A DNA stretch of 64,000 bases, taken from contig NZ_CP041217.1 of the NCBI RefSeq assembly GCF_006542275.1, positions 1,163,501 through 1,227,500 of the forward strand, written 5' to 3'. Below the pieces are notes generated by a model. That model did not search any database, was not told the DNA's origin, and saw only the letters and a list, made by a program, of their open reading frames with translations. Position 1 is the stretch's first letter. The number at the start of each line of letters is the position of its first letter. This document shows, piece by piece, positions 43,242 to 52,149 of the stretch. This DNA comes from Saccharibacillus brassicae (lineage in GTDB: Bacteria; Bacillota; Bacilli; Paenibacillales; Paenibacillaceae). The position numbers and the translations under genes were made by a program.

Positions 43242-43931
43242 TCACTTCGGTTCAGCGCTGCGCTCCCCGATCACCTGCTCGGTGCCCAGCAGAATCAAGT
43301 TCAACCCGAAGTCGAAAGCGCCGGACGTGCCCATGATTTCGAACATCCCGCTTTTGTACAGCCGGCGAAACAGCCCCGCTTCCGACTCGCCCATCGTCTC
43401 GAGCAGACCGTCGATCTGCCCTTTCGCGTCCGGCGTGCCTTCTTCCGCAAGCGTCGCGACGTTCCGCTGATGCTGATCGTTGTCCAGCACGAAATAATAG
43501 ACGTAATTGGCCAGCGTCAGGATGACCTGGAATTTCTCTTCTTCCGCGAGCGGCGTCTCTTCGACGCAGAGCAGCATCCGGTTCGTGAAGCGGATCGTGT
43601 CCGGCTCGTGCGGCAGCGTCATCATCATGAGCTGCGCCGAGCACGGGTACCGGCCGAGCACGCTTCGCATCGTGAGCGCAAGTCCGGTCAGCTGTTTTTT
43701 CCAGTCTCCGCCCGGCTCGAATTCGTCCACGATCGTTTTGGAAATTTGATTGGCCATGCCCTGGTACAGATCCTGTTTGCTTTTAAAATGCCAATAGATG
43801 GACGGCGCCTGAATACCCAGGCGTTCGGCCAGTCTGCGCATGCTGAATTTCTCGATCTCTCCCTCGCGCAAAAGCTCCCAGGAAGCTTCCAAAATTTTGT
43901 TTTCCGAAATTTGCGGCTGCTGCTTTTTCAT
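43242..43931 (-). CDS. TetR-family repressor
   Basis: 229 residues. The helix-turn-helix is SMRRLAERLGIQAPSIYWHF (about residues 30-49), and the all-helical C-terminal part resembles the TetR(C) type. The start at 43931 follows AAAGGCGG by eight bases; the longer 43961 start lacks one. It is divergent from the MATE efflux gene. Three copies of a CTAAC...GTTAG-type element lie between them, so it most likely represses the pump and itself. Confidence 0.88.
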   Translation of the reverse strand: MKKQQPQISENKILEASWELLREGEIEKFSMRRLAERLGIQAPSIYWHFKSKQDLYQGMANQISKTIVDEFEPGGDWKKQLTGLALTMRSVLGRYPCSAQLMMMTLPHEPDTIRFTNRMLLCVEETPLAEEEKFQVILTLANYVYYFVLDNDQHQRNVATLAEEGTPDAKGQIDGLLETMGESEAGLFRRLYKSGMFEIMGTSGAFDFGLNLILLGTEQVIGERSAEPK

Positions 43932-43961
43932 TCTATTCCGCCTTTCTGCGTCCATTTTCAT

Positions 43962-44043
43962 CTAACACCGTAAGTTTGTTGTTTACAACTCTGTATCCCC
44001 ATGATATCATCTAACACTGTAAGGCACAAACTAACACCGTTAG
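43962..44043. promoter_or_regulatory. Triple operator in the TetR/MATE divergent region
   Basis: CTAACACCGTAAG (43962-43974), CTAACACTGTAAG (44011-44023) and CTAACACCGTTAG (44031-44043); the last is a perfect CTAAC-ACC-GTTAG dyad. Same orientation, centre spacing 49 and 20 bp. Confidence 0.75.
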
Positions 44044-44098
44044 ATTGTTTCTCGCCGGTTAGATTTCCCCCAAATACACGAAGAGAGTTGGGATCGTC

Positions 44099-45448
44099 AT
44101 GGATGCAGAAAACCTCCATTATTTTGAAAAAGCACCGATTACGAAAGCTGTTGCGCACTTTGCCGTACCGATGATGCTCGGCATGTCCATGAGCGTCATC
44201 TATTCGATCCTGAACGCCTATTTCCTCGGCACGCTGCATAATACGGCGATGCTGACCGCGCTTGCGCTGACGCTGCCGTTATTTGCGCTGATCATGGCAC
44301 TGGGCAACCTGATCGGCATGGGCGCCGGTACGTTCATCTCCCGCCTGCTCGGCGAGAAAAAGTACGACCAGATCAAGCACGTCTCCGCGTTCGCCGTTTA
44401 CGGCAGCCTGCTGCTCGGGCTGATCGTGATCGCTGTCGGCCTTCCGCTGATCGATCCGATCGTGCACGGCCTGGGCGCGACGCCCGGTTCTTTTGGCTTC
44501 ACTAAAGACTACGTCACGGTCATGCTGATCGGCGCGCCGGTCGTCGTGCTCTGTTTTACCCTTGAAAATATCGTGCGTTCGGAAGGCGCCGCCGTCACTT
44601 CCATGGTCGGCATGATCCTGAGCGTCGTCGTGAATATCGCGCTCGACGCGCTGGCCGTCTTCGTGCTGCATGCCGGCGTTATCGGCGTGGCGTCCGCCAC
44701 GATCGTCGCCAACCTGGTCGCATGCGTGTTCTACCTGTTCCATATGGGAGTGAAAAGCCCGTTTTTGACGATCTCCGTCAAATGGTTCAAAGCGACGCGG
44801 GAAATCGTCGGCAATGTGCTGAAGATCGGTATTCCGGTCTTTATCATGAGCGTGTTTCTGGGAGCCATGTCGCTGCTGCTGAATCATTTCCTGATCGAAT
44901 ACGGCGACCGGGCGACCGCGGCTTACGGTCTCTCGTCGCGCCTATTGCAGTTCCCGGAGTTCATCCTGATGGGGCTGTGCGAAGGCGTCGTGCCCCTGAT
45001 CGCGTTCTCGTTCACCGCCAACCGGCTGCGCATGAAGCAGGCGATCGGCTTCACCGTCAAAGCGATCGCCCTGCTGGCCGCGCTGTTCGGCCTCGTCGTC
45101 TATCTGACGTCCGACCACCTGATCGGCTGGTTCACCCGCGATCCGCAGCTGATCGAGATGGGCAGCTATATCCTCCGGGTCACTTTCCTGTCCCTGTTCG
45201 TCTCGGGAGCGACCGCCCTGTTCACGGGCATCTTCCAGGCGACCGGCCAGGGAACCGCCGCGCTGGTCATGTCCGTCATTCAGGGCGTCACGCTCATTCC
45301 CGTGCTGTTCGTCGCGAACGCCGCATACGGCTTCCACGGCGTAGTCTGGTCGCTCGTGATCGCGGACGTCGTCGCTTTTGCCGTCGGCGGCATCCTGCTG
45401 TGGACGCTGCGCGGCAGGCTGCAGCCGGAGCTGGATTTCGCCGGATAA
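44099..45448 (+). CDS. MATE-family multidrug efflux protein (MepA-like)
   Basis: 449 residues, twelve predicted helices. Typical MATE features: FAVPMMLGMSMSVIYSILNA at the start, GNLIGMGAGTFISRLLGEKK and FSFTANRLRMKQAI at the second-half start. It expels cationic drugs by Na+ or H+ antiport. The ribosome site is weak (GAGAG). Divergent from the TetR gene and its three operator copies. Confidence 0.9.
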   Translation: MDAENLHYFEKAPITKAVAHFAVPMMLGMSMSVIYSILNAYFLGTLHNTAMLTALALTLPLFALIMALGNLIGMGAGTFISRLLGEKKYDQIKHVSAFAVYGSLLLGLIVIAVGLPLIDPIVHGLGATPGSFGFTKDYVTVMLIGAPVVVLCFTLENIVRSEGAAVTSMVGMILSVVVNIALDALAVFVLHAGVIGVASATIVANLVACVFYLFHMGVKSPFLTISVKWFKATREIVGNVLKIGIPVFIMSVFLGAMSLLLNHFLIEYGDRATAAYGLSSRLLQFPEFILMGLCEGVVPLIAFSFTANRLRMKQAIGFTVKAIALLAALFGLVVYLTSDHLIGWFTRDPQLIEMGSYILRVTFLSLFVSGATALFTGIFQATGQGTAALVMSVIQGVTLIPVLFVANAAYGFHGVVWSLVIADVVAFAVGGILLWTLRGRLQPELDFAG

Positions 45449-45534
45449 GCCGGAGCCGGGAGGGAGGCAAGGAGGCAAGGTGGCGGAATTTGCGGAGCGA
45501 TGGCGGGGGTGGAAGTGGGGGCGGGAACCCTACT

Positions 45535-45718
45535 CTAACGAACCCTCATCCCGCTATTTGCCTCCCAAACTGCTTTTCTCCGACCTAACGAATCGTCATC
45601 ACGCTATTTGCTCCAAAACGGCTCAAACCGACCGGATCACGGCCAATAAGACTATGACGATTCGTTAGATTTTCAAAAAAGCGAAAAAGCGGCAAATAGC
45701 GATCATACGGTTCGTTAC
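45535..45718. repeat. Intergenic repeat family, two direct and two inverted copies
   Basis: Unit of about 30 bp, CTAACGAAYC-TCATC-CGCTATTTGC: copies near 45535-45566 and 45585-45615 (direct), 45654-45668 (partial, inverted) and 45691-45718 (inverted). The outer pairs could fold into a large cruciform. Confidence 0.75.
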
Positions 45719-45726
45719 GCGCCAAA

Positions 45727-45758
45727 CAGGCCGGCTTGTCCATCGACAAGCCGGCCTG
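45727..45758. terminator. Strong hairpin (14-bp stem, CATC loop)
   Basis: CAGGCCGGCTTGTC / GACAAGCCGGCCTG, perfect; neither strand has a long T-run, so it may be a terminator or a repeat-associated structure. The remaining 45759-45894 shows no gene. Confidence 0.45.
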
Positions 45759-45894
45759 TTCCATGTCCGTACCTTCCAAGCAGGCGCCTACGCCAGGGAG
45801 CCCGGCGCGCAGCCTCTCCATCAGCTTGTCCATCGCCGGCCGATGAACCGATACGCCGCCCAAGCGAGCCGCTGTCCAAGCAAGCCGCTCCTGC

Positions 45895-46254
45895 TCAGGG
45901 CCGACTGCGCCGCTTCTTCCTCCGTGCCCGCTTGTCAGAAGCAATCGCGCCGCCCGTTCCCCGCTCGAAATATCTCAGCGCGATCAGCAGCATCTCGCAG
46001 ATCACTTTCCACAGCGTGACCAGAATGATCAAAGCAGCGCCGCCCATCATCAAGCCCAGAATCCAGCCGGATTTCTCGCCTACCCGATAAAAATCGTCCT
46101 GCCGAAAAACCGTGCCCAGAACCGGATGCGCCAAAGCGAAATGCTCCCCAAATCGATAAGAAGCGTACAGAATAGGCAGCGTGCCCGCGTAGAACAAGGT
46201 GCGGATCAGTTCCACAGCCGACTTGCGCCCAAATTCGAAAAACTTGTCGTCCAT
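45895..46254 (-). CDS. Small membrane protein, 119 residues, unknown
   Basis: Starts MDDKFFEFGRKSAVELIRTL; two hydrophobic stretches (about 21-35 and IGLMM-type 66-88 with GLMMGGAALIILVTLWKVI) and a strongly basic C-terminus (KRARRKKRRSRP). Resembles DUF4282-type proteins in layout, but I am not sure. GGAAGGAAC precedes the ATG. High G+C like the chromosome, just outside the AT-rich gene to its right. Confidence 0.6.
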   Translation of the reverse strand: MDDKFFEFGRKSAVELIRTLFYAGTLPILYASYRFGEHFALAHPVLGTVFRQDDFYRVGEKSGWILGLMMGGAALIILVTLWKVICEMLLIALRYFERGTGGAIASDKRARRKKRRSRP

Positions 46255-46314
46255 GCTTCACGTTCCTTCCGAATAGTTTTTGGCGGACGGTGCTTGCTTC
46301 TGCGGCATCAAATC

Positions 46315-47061
46315 TCAGATCCAATTCCGAACCTCAAACATATAATGCAATTCTTTTAATTTTCCAAAAGAATTCTCATCCATCTCACAAGCAACCAAAA
46401 TCAATGGACGGTTTTCTTCAGGAATTTTGGCTTGGATTCTCGCATGAATATCAAACCCGTCTTTTAGAACCTTATAAAAGAATGCATTGAAAGGTTTTGG
46501 AATATAACCAAGTCTCAATTTTTCCCTATAATCCAACACGACTTCTACAGCTTCTCTATCCTTCTCATTTGACGCATCCCACTGCACGCTGATTGGATCA
46601 TCGATATGGTAATCCTGTACTTCATCTTTAGTATGAGACCAACCTGCAATATCAACATTCAGTAAAGCAACATTAGAGGTGGATGCATAGATAATAGGCG
46701 CAATAAAAGAGATTTGGTCAGTTGCAAGTCGTCCTTGTGTAATGCACAAGTATTCCCATTCAACGTTTGAAGAATTAATTTTGTGGCTTTTTAAAAATCT
46801 TTTAAAATCATTTCGATCGGTATTAGGAATTCTTCTCTCGAATGAAGAAAAAAGTTTATTGCTTTGATAAATGGTCTCGACGTCGCTCAAGCCCACAAAA
46901 GGTACGAATCCTTCTTTGACTGCTTGTTTGTAAATTTCGTGGTTATAATAAAAGAAATATTGCTCATCCTTTAATTCAAGCGTTCCTACTGCATAATTCG
47001 CTTTATTTCTTGGACTTTTCCAAACTAGCAGTAATTTATGATAAGTATGTTTTTCCGGCAT
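46315..47061 (-). CDS. HIRAN-domain protein with HipA-N-like segment, AT-rich
   Basis: 248 residues. The N-terminal half (VGTLELKDEQYFFYYNHEIY, then LFSSFERRIPNTDRNDFKRF) resembles the N-terminal subdomain of HipA-type proteins. The C-terminal half (VQWDASNEKDREAVEVVLDY, LGYIPKPFNAFFYKVLKDGF) follows the HIRAN pattern (NxxDxxAVxV...LGYIP) found in DNA-repair and defence proteins. G+C is far below that of the neighbours, suggesting transfer. AAAGGAG lies eight bases upstream, and the remnant ORF before it ends one base before this ATG, showing a former operon. Confidence 0.65.
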   Translation of the reverse strand: MPEKHTYHKLLLVWKSPRNKANYAVGTLELKDEQYFFYYNHEIYKQAVKEGFVPFVGLSDVETIYQSNKLFSSFERRIPNTDRNDFKRFLKSHKINSSNVEWEYLCITQGRLATDQISFIAPIIYASTSNVALLNVDIAGWSHTKDEVQDYHIDDPISVQWDASNEKDREAVEVVLDYREKLRLGYIPKPFNAFFYKVLKDGFDIHARIQAKIPEENRPLILVACEMDENSFGKLKELHYMFEVRNWI

Positions 47062-47062
47062 A

Positions 47063-47350
47063 TTAGAGCTCCTTTAAGATAAGATCTCTCCTCTTCTTTA
47101 GAACAGTAGAGACAAACCTTTTTCTTACTTCGTCCATTACGAGGGTCGGTACCTGATTCACTATCGACTCTATCTGACTATCCGTCAATATCTTCAAGTC
47201 TTTTATGTAAGTTACGATCTGGGGATTCATATTTTTTACATTTTTAAACAGTTCAAAGGCATTTAGCTTTTCAACTTTTTCTGAGTTTCCCCATTTTTAA
47301 ACCTCTTCCGCGCTTTTGTACGTGCCGTTGTCTTTCAATTTTAGCTTTCA
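47063..47350 (-). pseudogene. Remnant ORF with in-frame stops, HipA-like C-terminal fragment
   Basis: One reading frame continues through TGA (47350-47348) and TAA (47299-47297) to a real stop at 47065-47063, one base before the next ATG. The last open part has only one ATG (47230, 55 residues, MNPQIVTYIKDLKILTDSQI...) without a ribosome site. Its end, QVPTLVMDEVRKRFVSTVL then KKRRDLILKEL, resembles the helical C-terminus of HipA-like toxins. Best read as a 5'-deleted, decayed gene that was co-transcribed with the HIRAN gene. Confidence 0.5.
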
Positions 47351-47365
47351 AGATATCCGTATCAT

Positions 47366-47413
47366 GAAAAAAAACGACCTCGTTTTCTGCTCTCATGCAG
47401 ATCGCGAGGTCGT
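47366..47413 (-). terminator. Terminator of the ribose operon
   Basis: ACGACCTCG (47374-47382) with CGAGGTCGT (47405-47413) and an inner CTGC/GCAG pairing; eight T follow on the minus strand. Confidence 0.85.
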
Positions 47414-47421
47414 GTTCGGCT

Positions 47422-48354
47422 TTAAGGCTGCGAATCTTCTGTAGTCACGAGCTTCAAAGGTGCCGGAATAGAGGCTTCCACTTCCTTGCCTTGAAGCACG
47501 TCCCGCGCGGCGTTTACGGCCAGTTGGCCGATCAGATCCGGCTGCTGGGCCACGGTCGCGGTCAGTTTGCCGTTCCGGATCGAGGTCAGCGCATCGTCGT
47601 TTCCGTCGAAGCCGACGACCGGAATATCTTTGCCCGAGCTTTGGATGGCTTCGATCGCGCCGAGCGCCATTTCGTCGTTATGCGCGAATACGGCCTGTAC
47701 GCCCGGATTGCCTTGCAGCAGATTTTCCATGACGGTCAATCCTTTGGTGCGGTCAAAATCGGCCGCTTGACTGGCGATCACGTCGAGCTGCACGTCGGCA
47801 ATCTCGTGGAAGCCGCGTCCCCGTTCACGGGTCGCGGACGCGCCCGGCACGCCTTGCAGCTCGATTACTTTAGCGCCTTTGCCAAGCTGCTGCACCAGAT
47901 ACTCGGCCGCCATTTGCCCGCCTTTGGCATTGTCGGAGGCGACAAGGGCCTTCACGTCGCCTTGATCCGCGGAACGGTCGAGCGCGATCACCGGAATATC
48001 CAGCACGTTGGCCGCCTGCACCGCGGAAGAGATCGCGGCCGAGTCGGTCGGATTTACCAGCAGCGCGTTCACGCCCTGCTGAAGCAGGTCGTCTACGTCA
48101 TTGCTTTGTTTGGCCGAATCGTTTTGCGCATCGACGACGATCACTTCGATCCCCAGTTTTTGCGCTTCCGCCGTCACGCCGTCTTTGAGCGAGACGAAGA
48201 ACGGATTGTTCAAGGTCGAGATCGACAACCCGATTTTGATCTTGCCGGAGTCGGATGCCTGATTGGTTCTGGCCCATGCCGGCGGCTGCATGGAGCAGCC
48301 GGCGAGCATCAAGACAACCAGTAAAGCGACGAGCGTAGTCGTTAATTTTTTCAT
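47422..48354 (-). CDS. rbsB: Ribose-binding lipoprotein
   Basis: 310 residues. Lipobox MLAGCS, then the periplasmic-binding-protein fold of the RbsB type: KIGLSISTLNNPFFVSLKDG, VNPTDSAAISSAVQAAN, VIALDRSADQGDVKALVASD, VFAHNDEMALGAIEAIQ and VVGFDGNDDALTSI. It captures ribose outside the cell for RbsA/RbsC. Last gene of the operon, ending in a strong terminator. The start at 48354 gives the correct signal peptide; the upstream frame overlaps rbsC antisense composition. Confidence 0.94.
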   Translation of the reverse strand: MKKLTTTLVALLVVLMLAGCSMQPPAWARTNQASDSGKIKIGLSISTLNNPFFVSLKDGVTAEAQKLGIEVIVVDAQNDSAKQSNDVDDLLQQGVNALLVNPTDSAAISSAVQAANVLDIPVIALDRSADQGDVKALVASDNAKGGQMAAEYLVQQLGKGAKVIELQGVPGASATRERGRGFHEIADVQLDVIASQAADFDRTKGLTVMENLLQGNPGVQAVFAHNDEMALGAIEAIQSSGKDIPVVGFDGNDDALTSIRNGKLTATVAQQPDLIGQLAVNAARDVLQGKEVEASIPAPLKLVTTEDSQP

Positions 48355-48374
48355 AAGGCCACCTTCTTTCTGTT

Positions 48375-49346
48375 TTAAGCCGACCGTTTGCGGTCGATCA
48401 GTACGGCAATCAGGATCACGACGCCTTTGACCACCATCTGGAAAAACGAGGAGACGCCGAGCAGATTCAGACCGTTGTTGAGCGTAGCGATAATCAGCGC
48501 GCCGATCAGCGTACCGACGATCCATCCGCGTCCGCCCGTCAGGCTGGTTCCGCCCAGCACGACCGCCGCGATCGCATCCAGTTCGTACGATTGTCCGGCC
48601 GTAGGCTGCGCGGAATTCAGACGGGACATCAGGATGGCGCCCGCCAAGGCGGACAGCAGACCGGCCAGGCTGTAGATCATGATCTTGACGCGGTGTACTT
48701 TAATGCCCGATACGATGGCCGCTTTTTCGTTGCCGCCGATCGCGTACGTTTTGCGGCCAAAAGCCGTTTTATGCAAAATCGTCCAGAGGATCGCGAATAC
48801 GATCATCATGGTGATCGCCGGAACCGGAATCCCCAAGAAATAACCGCGGCCGAACAATTGGAACGATAGATCGTCGCCCAGACCCGTGATCGGATTTCCG
48901 TTGGTGTAGACGAGCGTCAAGCCCCGGAAAACGGTCATCGTGGCAAGCGTCGCGATGAACGGAGCCATTTTGCCTTTTGTGATCAACAGGCCGTTCACCG
49001 CCCCCATGATCGCGCCGGCGATACAGCCGATCAGAATCGCGAAGATCGGATCGACGCCGGCCAGCATCAGATTGGCTACGAACGCGCTGGATAAGGCCAG
49101 GATCGATCCAACCGAAAGGTCGATGCCGCCGGTCAAAATGACGAAGGTCATGCCGAACGCGATCAGCGCGTTAATCGCCACCTGGCGAAACAGATTCAGA
49201 ATATTAAGCGGTTCCAAAAATGCCGGGTTCAATATCGACACGATCACGACCAAAATGATAAACCCGAGCAATGGACCGAGTTTTTGCGTAACCTCCGATA
49301 ATTTGAAACGTTTGCCGGAGTCGGCTGCGGAAGCTGATTTTTGCAT
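48375..49346 (-). CDS. rbsC: Ribose ABC transporter permease
   Basis: 323 residues, about ten helices, a BPD_transp_2 family permease. Typical segments: INALIAFGMTFVILTGGIDL then SVGSILALSSAFVANLML, and DAIAAVVLGGTSLTGGRGWI near the C-terminus. One base separates the rbsA... stop-side gene pair: the rbsA stop lies directly before this ATG (TAA-G-ATG). Confidence 0.94.
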   Translation of the reverse strand: MQKSASAADSGKRFKLSEVTQKLGPLLGFIILVVIVSILNPAFLEPLNILNLFRQVAINALIAFGMTFVILTGGIDLSVGSILALSSAFVANLMLAGVDPIFAILIGCIAGAIMGAVNGLLITKGKMAPFIATLATMTVFRGLTLVYTNGNPITGLGDDLSFQLFGRGYFLGIPVPAITMMIVFAILWTILHKTAFGRKTYAIGGNEKAAIVSGIKVHRVKIMIYSLAGLLSALAGAILMSRLNSAQPTAGQSYELDAIAAVVLGGTSLTGGRGWIVGTLIGALIIATLNNGLNLLGVSSFFQMVVKGVVILIAVLIDRKRSA

Positions 49347-49347
49347 C

Positions 49348-50829
49348 TTATTGTCCTCCTGTCGCTAAAGTCATAATGTTTTCCTGCGTCGCTTCGCTGC
49401 CCGCAAGCTCGCCGCCGATATGGCCTTCATGCACCACGATGATCCGATCGCTCATGCCCAGTACCTCGGGAAGCTCGGAGGACACCATAATGATCGCCAC
49501 GCCGCGGTCCGTCAGCTCGTTGATCAACTGATAGATTTCACGCTTGGCGCCCACGTCCACGCCGCGCGTCGGTTCGTCGAGAATGAGCAGACTCGGTCCG
49601 ATGCCGATCCATTTGGCGATGACGACCTTTTGTTGGTTGCCTCCCGACAGGCTGCTGGCCGGCGTCTCGGCGGACTGCGTTTTGACCTGCAATCGCTTGA
49701 TCAGCGTATCCACGAACTCGCGCTCTTTGCGCGATGAGATAAAGCCTTTGGACGTAAAACTGAACAGGTTCGGCAGCGCCATGTTTTCGCGAATCGAGAA
49801 GTCGAGCACAAGACCTTCGTCTTTGCGGTCTTCGGTAATGAAGCCGATTCCATGCCGTACTGCGTCTTCCGGGCGGCGGATATTGATCTTTTTGCCCCGC
49901 AGTATGATCTGGCCGCTGTCAAGCTTGTCCAGACCGAAGATCGCCCGCATGATTTCCGTGCGCCCCGCGCCCATCAGACCCGAAAAGCCGACGACTTCCC
50001 CGGCCCGGACGTTGAAGCTGATGTTTTCGAATAATCCGCGCCGCGTCGCGTTTTTTACTTCCAATATGACGTCGCCGGGCTTCGGATTCCGCTTCGGATA
50101 ACGCTCGGTCAGTTCGCGTCCGACCATCTTGCGAACGACTTCGTCAAAGTTCGTCGCCGGGATCTCTTTCGTATCCACCGTAATGCCGTCGCGCATCACG
50201 GTGATCCGGTCGCAGATCGCGAAGATCTCTTCCATTCGGTGCGAAATGTACACGACGGACACGCCTTCTGCTCTCAGCGAACGAATGATTTCGAACAGCT
50301 TGACGATCTCGCGTTCGGTCAATGCCGCTGTCGGCTCGTCCATGATGATGACTTTGGCTTCCGTCATCAACGCTTTGGCGATTTCGATCATCTGCTGCTG
50401 TCCGACCGAACAAGCACCGGCTTCCTTGTTCAGCGGCAGGTCGACGGACAAGCGCTGAAGCTGCTCACGGGCAAGGCGTTTCATTTTTCGCGTATCCAGC
50501 AGTCCGTACGGCAGGTTCAGTTCCCGGCCGATAAACAGATTCTCCAGCACGGTCATTTCCGGCCATATATTCAGTTCTTGGTGAATAAACGTGATGCCAT
50601 GTTTTTCGGCCTCGCCGGGATTCGCGAAATACGTTTCTTTTCCGTCGACCGTAATATGGCCTTCGTCCAGCGCGTGCAGTCCAACCAAGATATTCATCAA
50701 GGTGGACTTGCCCGCGCCGTTCTCGCCCATCAGCGCATGCACTTCGCCTGCCCTGAGTTCGAAATCGACACCTTTCAATACCTGGTTCGTACCGAAAGCT
50801 TTATGAATGCCCTGCATTTCGATATGCAT
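49348..50829 (-). CDS. rbsA: Ribose ABC transporter ATP-binding protein (two cassettes)
   Basis: 493 residues with two fused ABC domains. The first has Walker [10 protein letters not shown], signature [15 protein letters not shown] and Walker [13 protein letters not shown]. The second has the degenerate Walker [10 protein letters not shown], signature [15 protein letters not shown] and [15 protein letters not shown], as is normal for sugar ATPases of the CUT2 class. The ATG at 50829 is preceded by AGGAGG; the frame to 50964 is not used. Powers RbsC. Confidence 0.94.
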   Translation of the reverse strand: MHIEMQGIHKAFGTNQVLKGVDFELRAGEVHALMGENGAGKSTLMNILVGLHALDEGHITVDGKETYFANPGEAEKHGITFIHQELNIWPEMTVLENLFIGRELNLPYGLLDTRKMKRLAREQLQRLSVDLPLNKEAGACSVGQQQMIEIAKALMTEAKVIIMDEPTAALTEREIVKLFEIIRSLRAEGVSVVYISHRMEEIFAICDRITVMRDGITVDTKEIPATNFDEVVRKMVGRELTERYPKRNPKPGDVILEVKNATRRGLFENISFNVRAGEVVGFSGLMGAGRTEIMRAIFGLDKLDSGQIILRGKKINIRRPEDAVRHGIGFITEDRKDEGLVLDFSIRENMALPNLFSFTSKGFISSRKEREFVDTLIKRLQVKTQSAETPASSLSGGNQQKVVIAKWIGIGPSLLILDEPTRGVDVGAKREIYQLINELTDRGVAIIMVSSELPEVLGMSDRIIVVHEGHIGGELAGSEATQENIMTLATGGQ

Positions 50830-50840
50830 GCGGCTTCCTC

Positions 50841-51248
50841 CTATTCTTCGTTTCCAAAACAAACGCCGGCGTATAAAATACAGTTGGCATAAGGCTTGGC
50901 TTCGCCGGTACGGATAATGGCTTTGGCGCCCGCGGTCAGCTTCTTGAACGTTTCGTGACTGCATGATTCGATTGATGCCGCTTCAAAAGTCTGGTGCATG
51001 AACGCGTAAGCCGCTTCGTTTTGCCCGATCATCTCTTCTGCGATCATGACTTGCTCGATCTCCATATCGGCAGCTACAATTTCGACCACCTGCTCGAAAC
51101 CGGGAACGCCGTAGGTCAACGCCAGGTCGATCCTGGGCACGCCCGGCGGCACCGGAAGGCCGAGGTCGGCGATGACGATATAATCGGTATGCCCCAGATC
51201 AGACAACACTTTGGAGATATGACTGTTCAGTATGCCGTGTTTTTTCAT
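50841..51248 (-). CDS. rbsD: D-ribose pyranase
   Basis: 135 residues. [20 protein letters not shown] carries the catalytic His of the family; [21 protein letters not shown] and [14 protein letters not shown] complete the signature. It interconverts the beta-pyran and beta-furan forms of ribose for RbsK. Its ATG overlaps the rbsK stop by four bases (ATGA). Confidence 0.94.
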   Translation of the reverse strand: MKKHGILNSHISKVLSDLGHTDYIVIADLGLPVPPGVPRIDLALTYGVPGFEQVVEIVAADMEIEQVMIAEEMIGQNEAAYAFMHQTFEAASIESCSHETFKKLTAGAKAIIRTGEAKPYANCILYAGVCFGNEE

Positions 51249-52147
51249 GCCAGCGCCTCCTCCACTTCGGCGCGCTTCGGCATGCCGCCCTGCGCGCCGA
51301 AGCGCGTGACGGACAACGAAGCTGCACGATTGGCGAAGCGCAAGCTGTCTGCGATGCTTTTCCCTTCGGCCAAAGCGACCGCAAATGCCGCATTGAACGT
51401 ATCGCCCGCCCCCGTCGTATCGACGGCTTCGACCGGATAAGAAGGCACGACCGCTTCTTCTTGTCCGTCGAAATAACGGGCGCCGCGGCTTCCTTCCGTC
51501 ACGATCAGGCGATTCGGATACTTCCGCAAACTTTCGCCGAGCTCCGCTCCGTCGAACAGCAGGCTCGCTTCGTGCTCGTTCGGGGTCAAATAGGCGCTGT
51601 TGTCGATGACTTCCGCTTCCACGGGGCGAGCAGGCGCAGGATTCAGCAGCAAAGGAACGCCGGACTGCTTGCAAATACGGCTGACCAGCAGCACCGTCTC
51701 GGCCGGAATCTCCTGCTGAATCAGTACGATGTCGGCCTGTTCGATCACGGCGCGCGCTTGCTCCACATATTCGGGCGTTACGTGGCGGTTGGCCGCTTCG
51801 ACGACGATGATGCTGTTATCGCCTTCCGCCAAAATGATATGCGCTGTTCCGCTTTCACAATGTGTAACCGGTTCCACATTGTCTGTACAAACCCCGTTTT
51901 GTTTCAGGTTGTCCAAAATGGTCTGCCCCAGCGAATCGTCGCCAACCCGTCCGATCATGGAAACGTCCGCGCCCAGCCTTGCCGCGGCTACCGCCTGGTT
52001 GGCTCCTTTTCCGCCCGGCACCGTTTTGAAGCTTTCTCCAAGCACCGTCTCCCCGGCCCCCGGCCGTCTGGAAGACGTCACGACCAGATCCATCGAACAA
52101 CTTCCGACCACGACGACGCGCGGTTGTTTTTTCGTATATGCGCTCAT
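51245..52147 (-). CDS. rbsK: Ribokinase
   Basis: 300 residues, PfkB family. VVGSCSMDLVV and the Gly-rich GGKGANQAVAAARLGADVSM (sugar-binding signature 1) lie at the start, with DTTGAGDTFNAAFAVAL (signature 2, catalytic Asp) near residue 255. It makes ribose 5-phosphate. Two bases separate it from the rbsR stop. An RbsR/cre-like palindrome lies inside the gene at 51859-51880. Confidence 0.94.
   Translation of the reverse strand: MSAYTKKQPRVVVVGSCSMDLVVTSSRRPGAGETVLGESFKTVPGGKGANQAVAAARLGADVSMIGRVGDDSLGQTILDNLKQNGVCTDNVEPVTHCESGTAHIILAEGDNSIIVVEAANRHVTPEYVEQARAVIEQADIVLIQQEIPAETVLLVSRICKQSGVPLLLNPAPARPVEAEVIDNSAYLTPNEHEASLLFDGAELGESLRKYPNRLIVTEGSRGARYFDGQEEAVVPSYPVEAVDTTGAGDTFNAAFAVALAEGKSIADSLRFANRAASLSVTRFGAQGGMPKRAEVEEALA
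51859..51880. promoter_or_regulatory. Intragenic operator/cre-like palindrome in rbsK
   Basis: 22-bp near-perfect dyad (AATGTG-TAACCGGTTC-CACATT; 20 of 22 positions symmetric). It shares TAACCGGTT with the operator before rbsR and also fits the cre consensus TGNAANCGNWNNCA (TGTAACCGGTTCCA). Confidence 0.6.
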
Positions 52148-52149
52148 GC

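Noticed and set aside
45585-45944. 119-codon minus-strand ORF
   Set aside because: Built largely from the intergenic repeats and the 45727-45758 hairpin, overlaps the next gene's end, and has no ribosome site.
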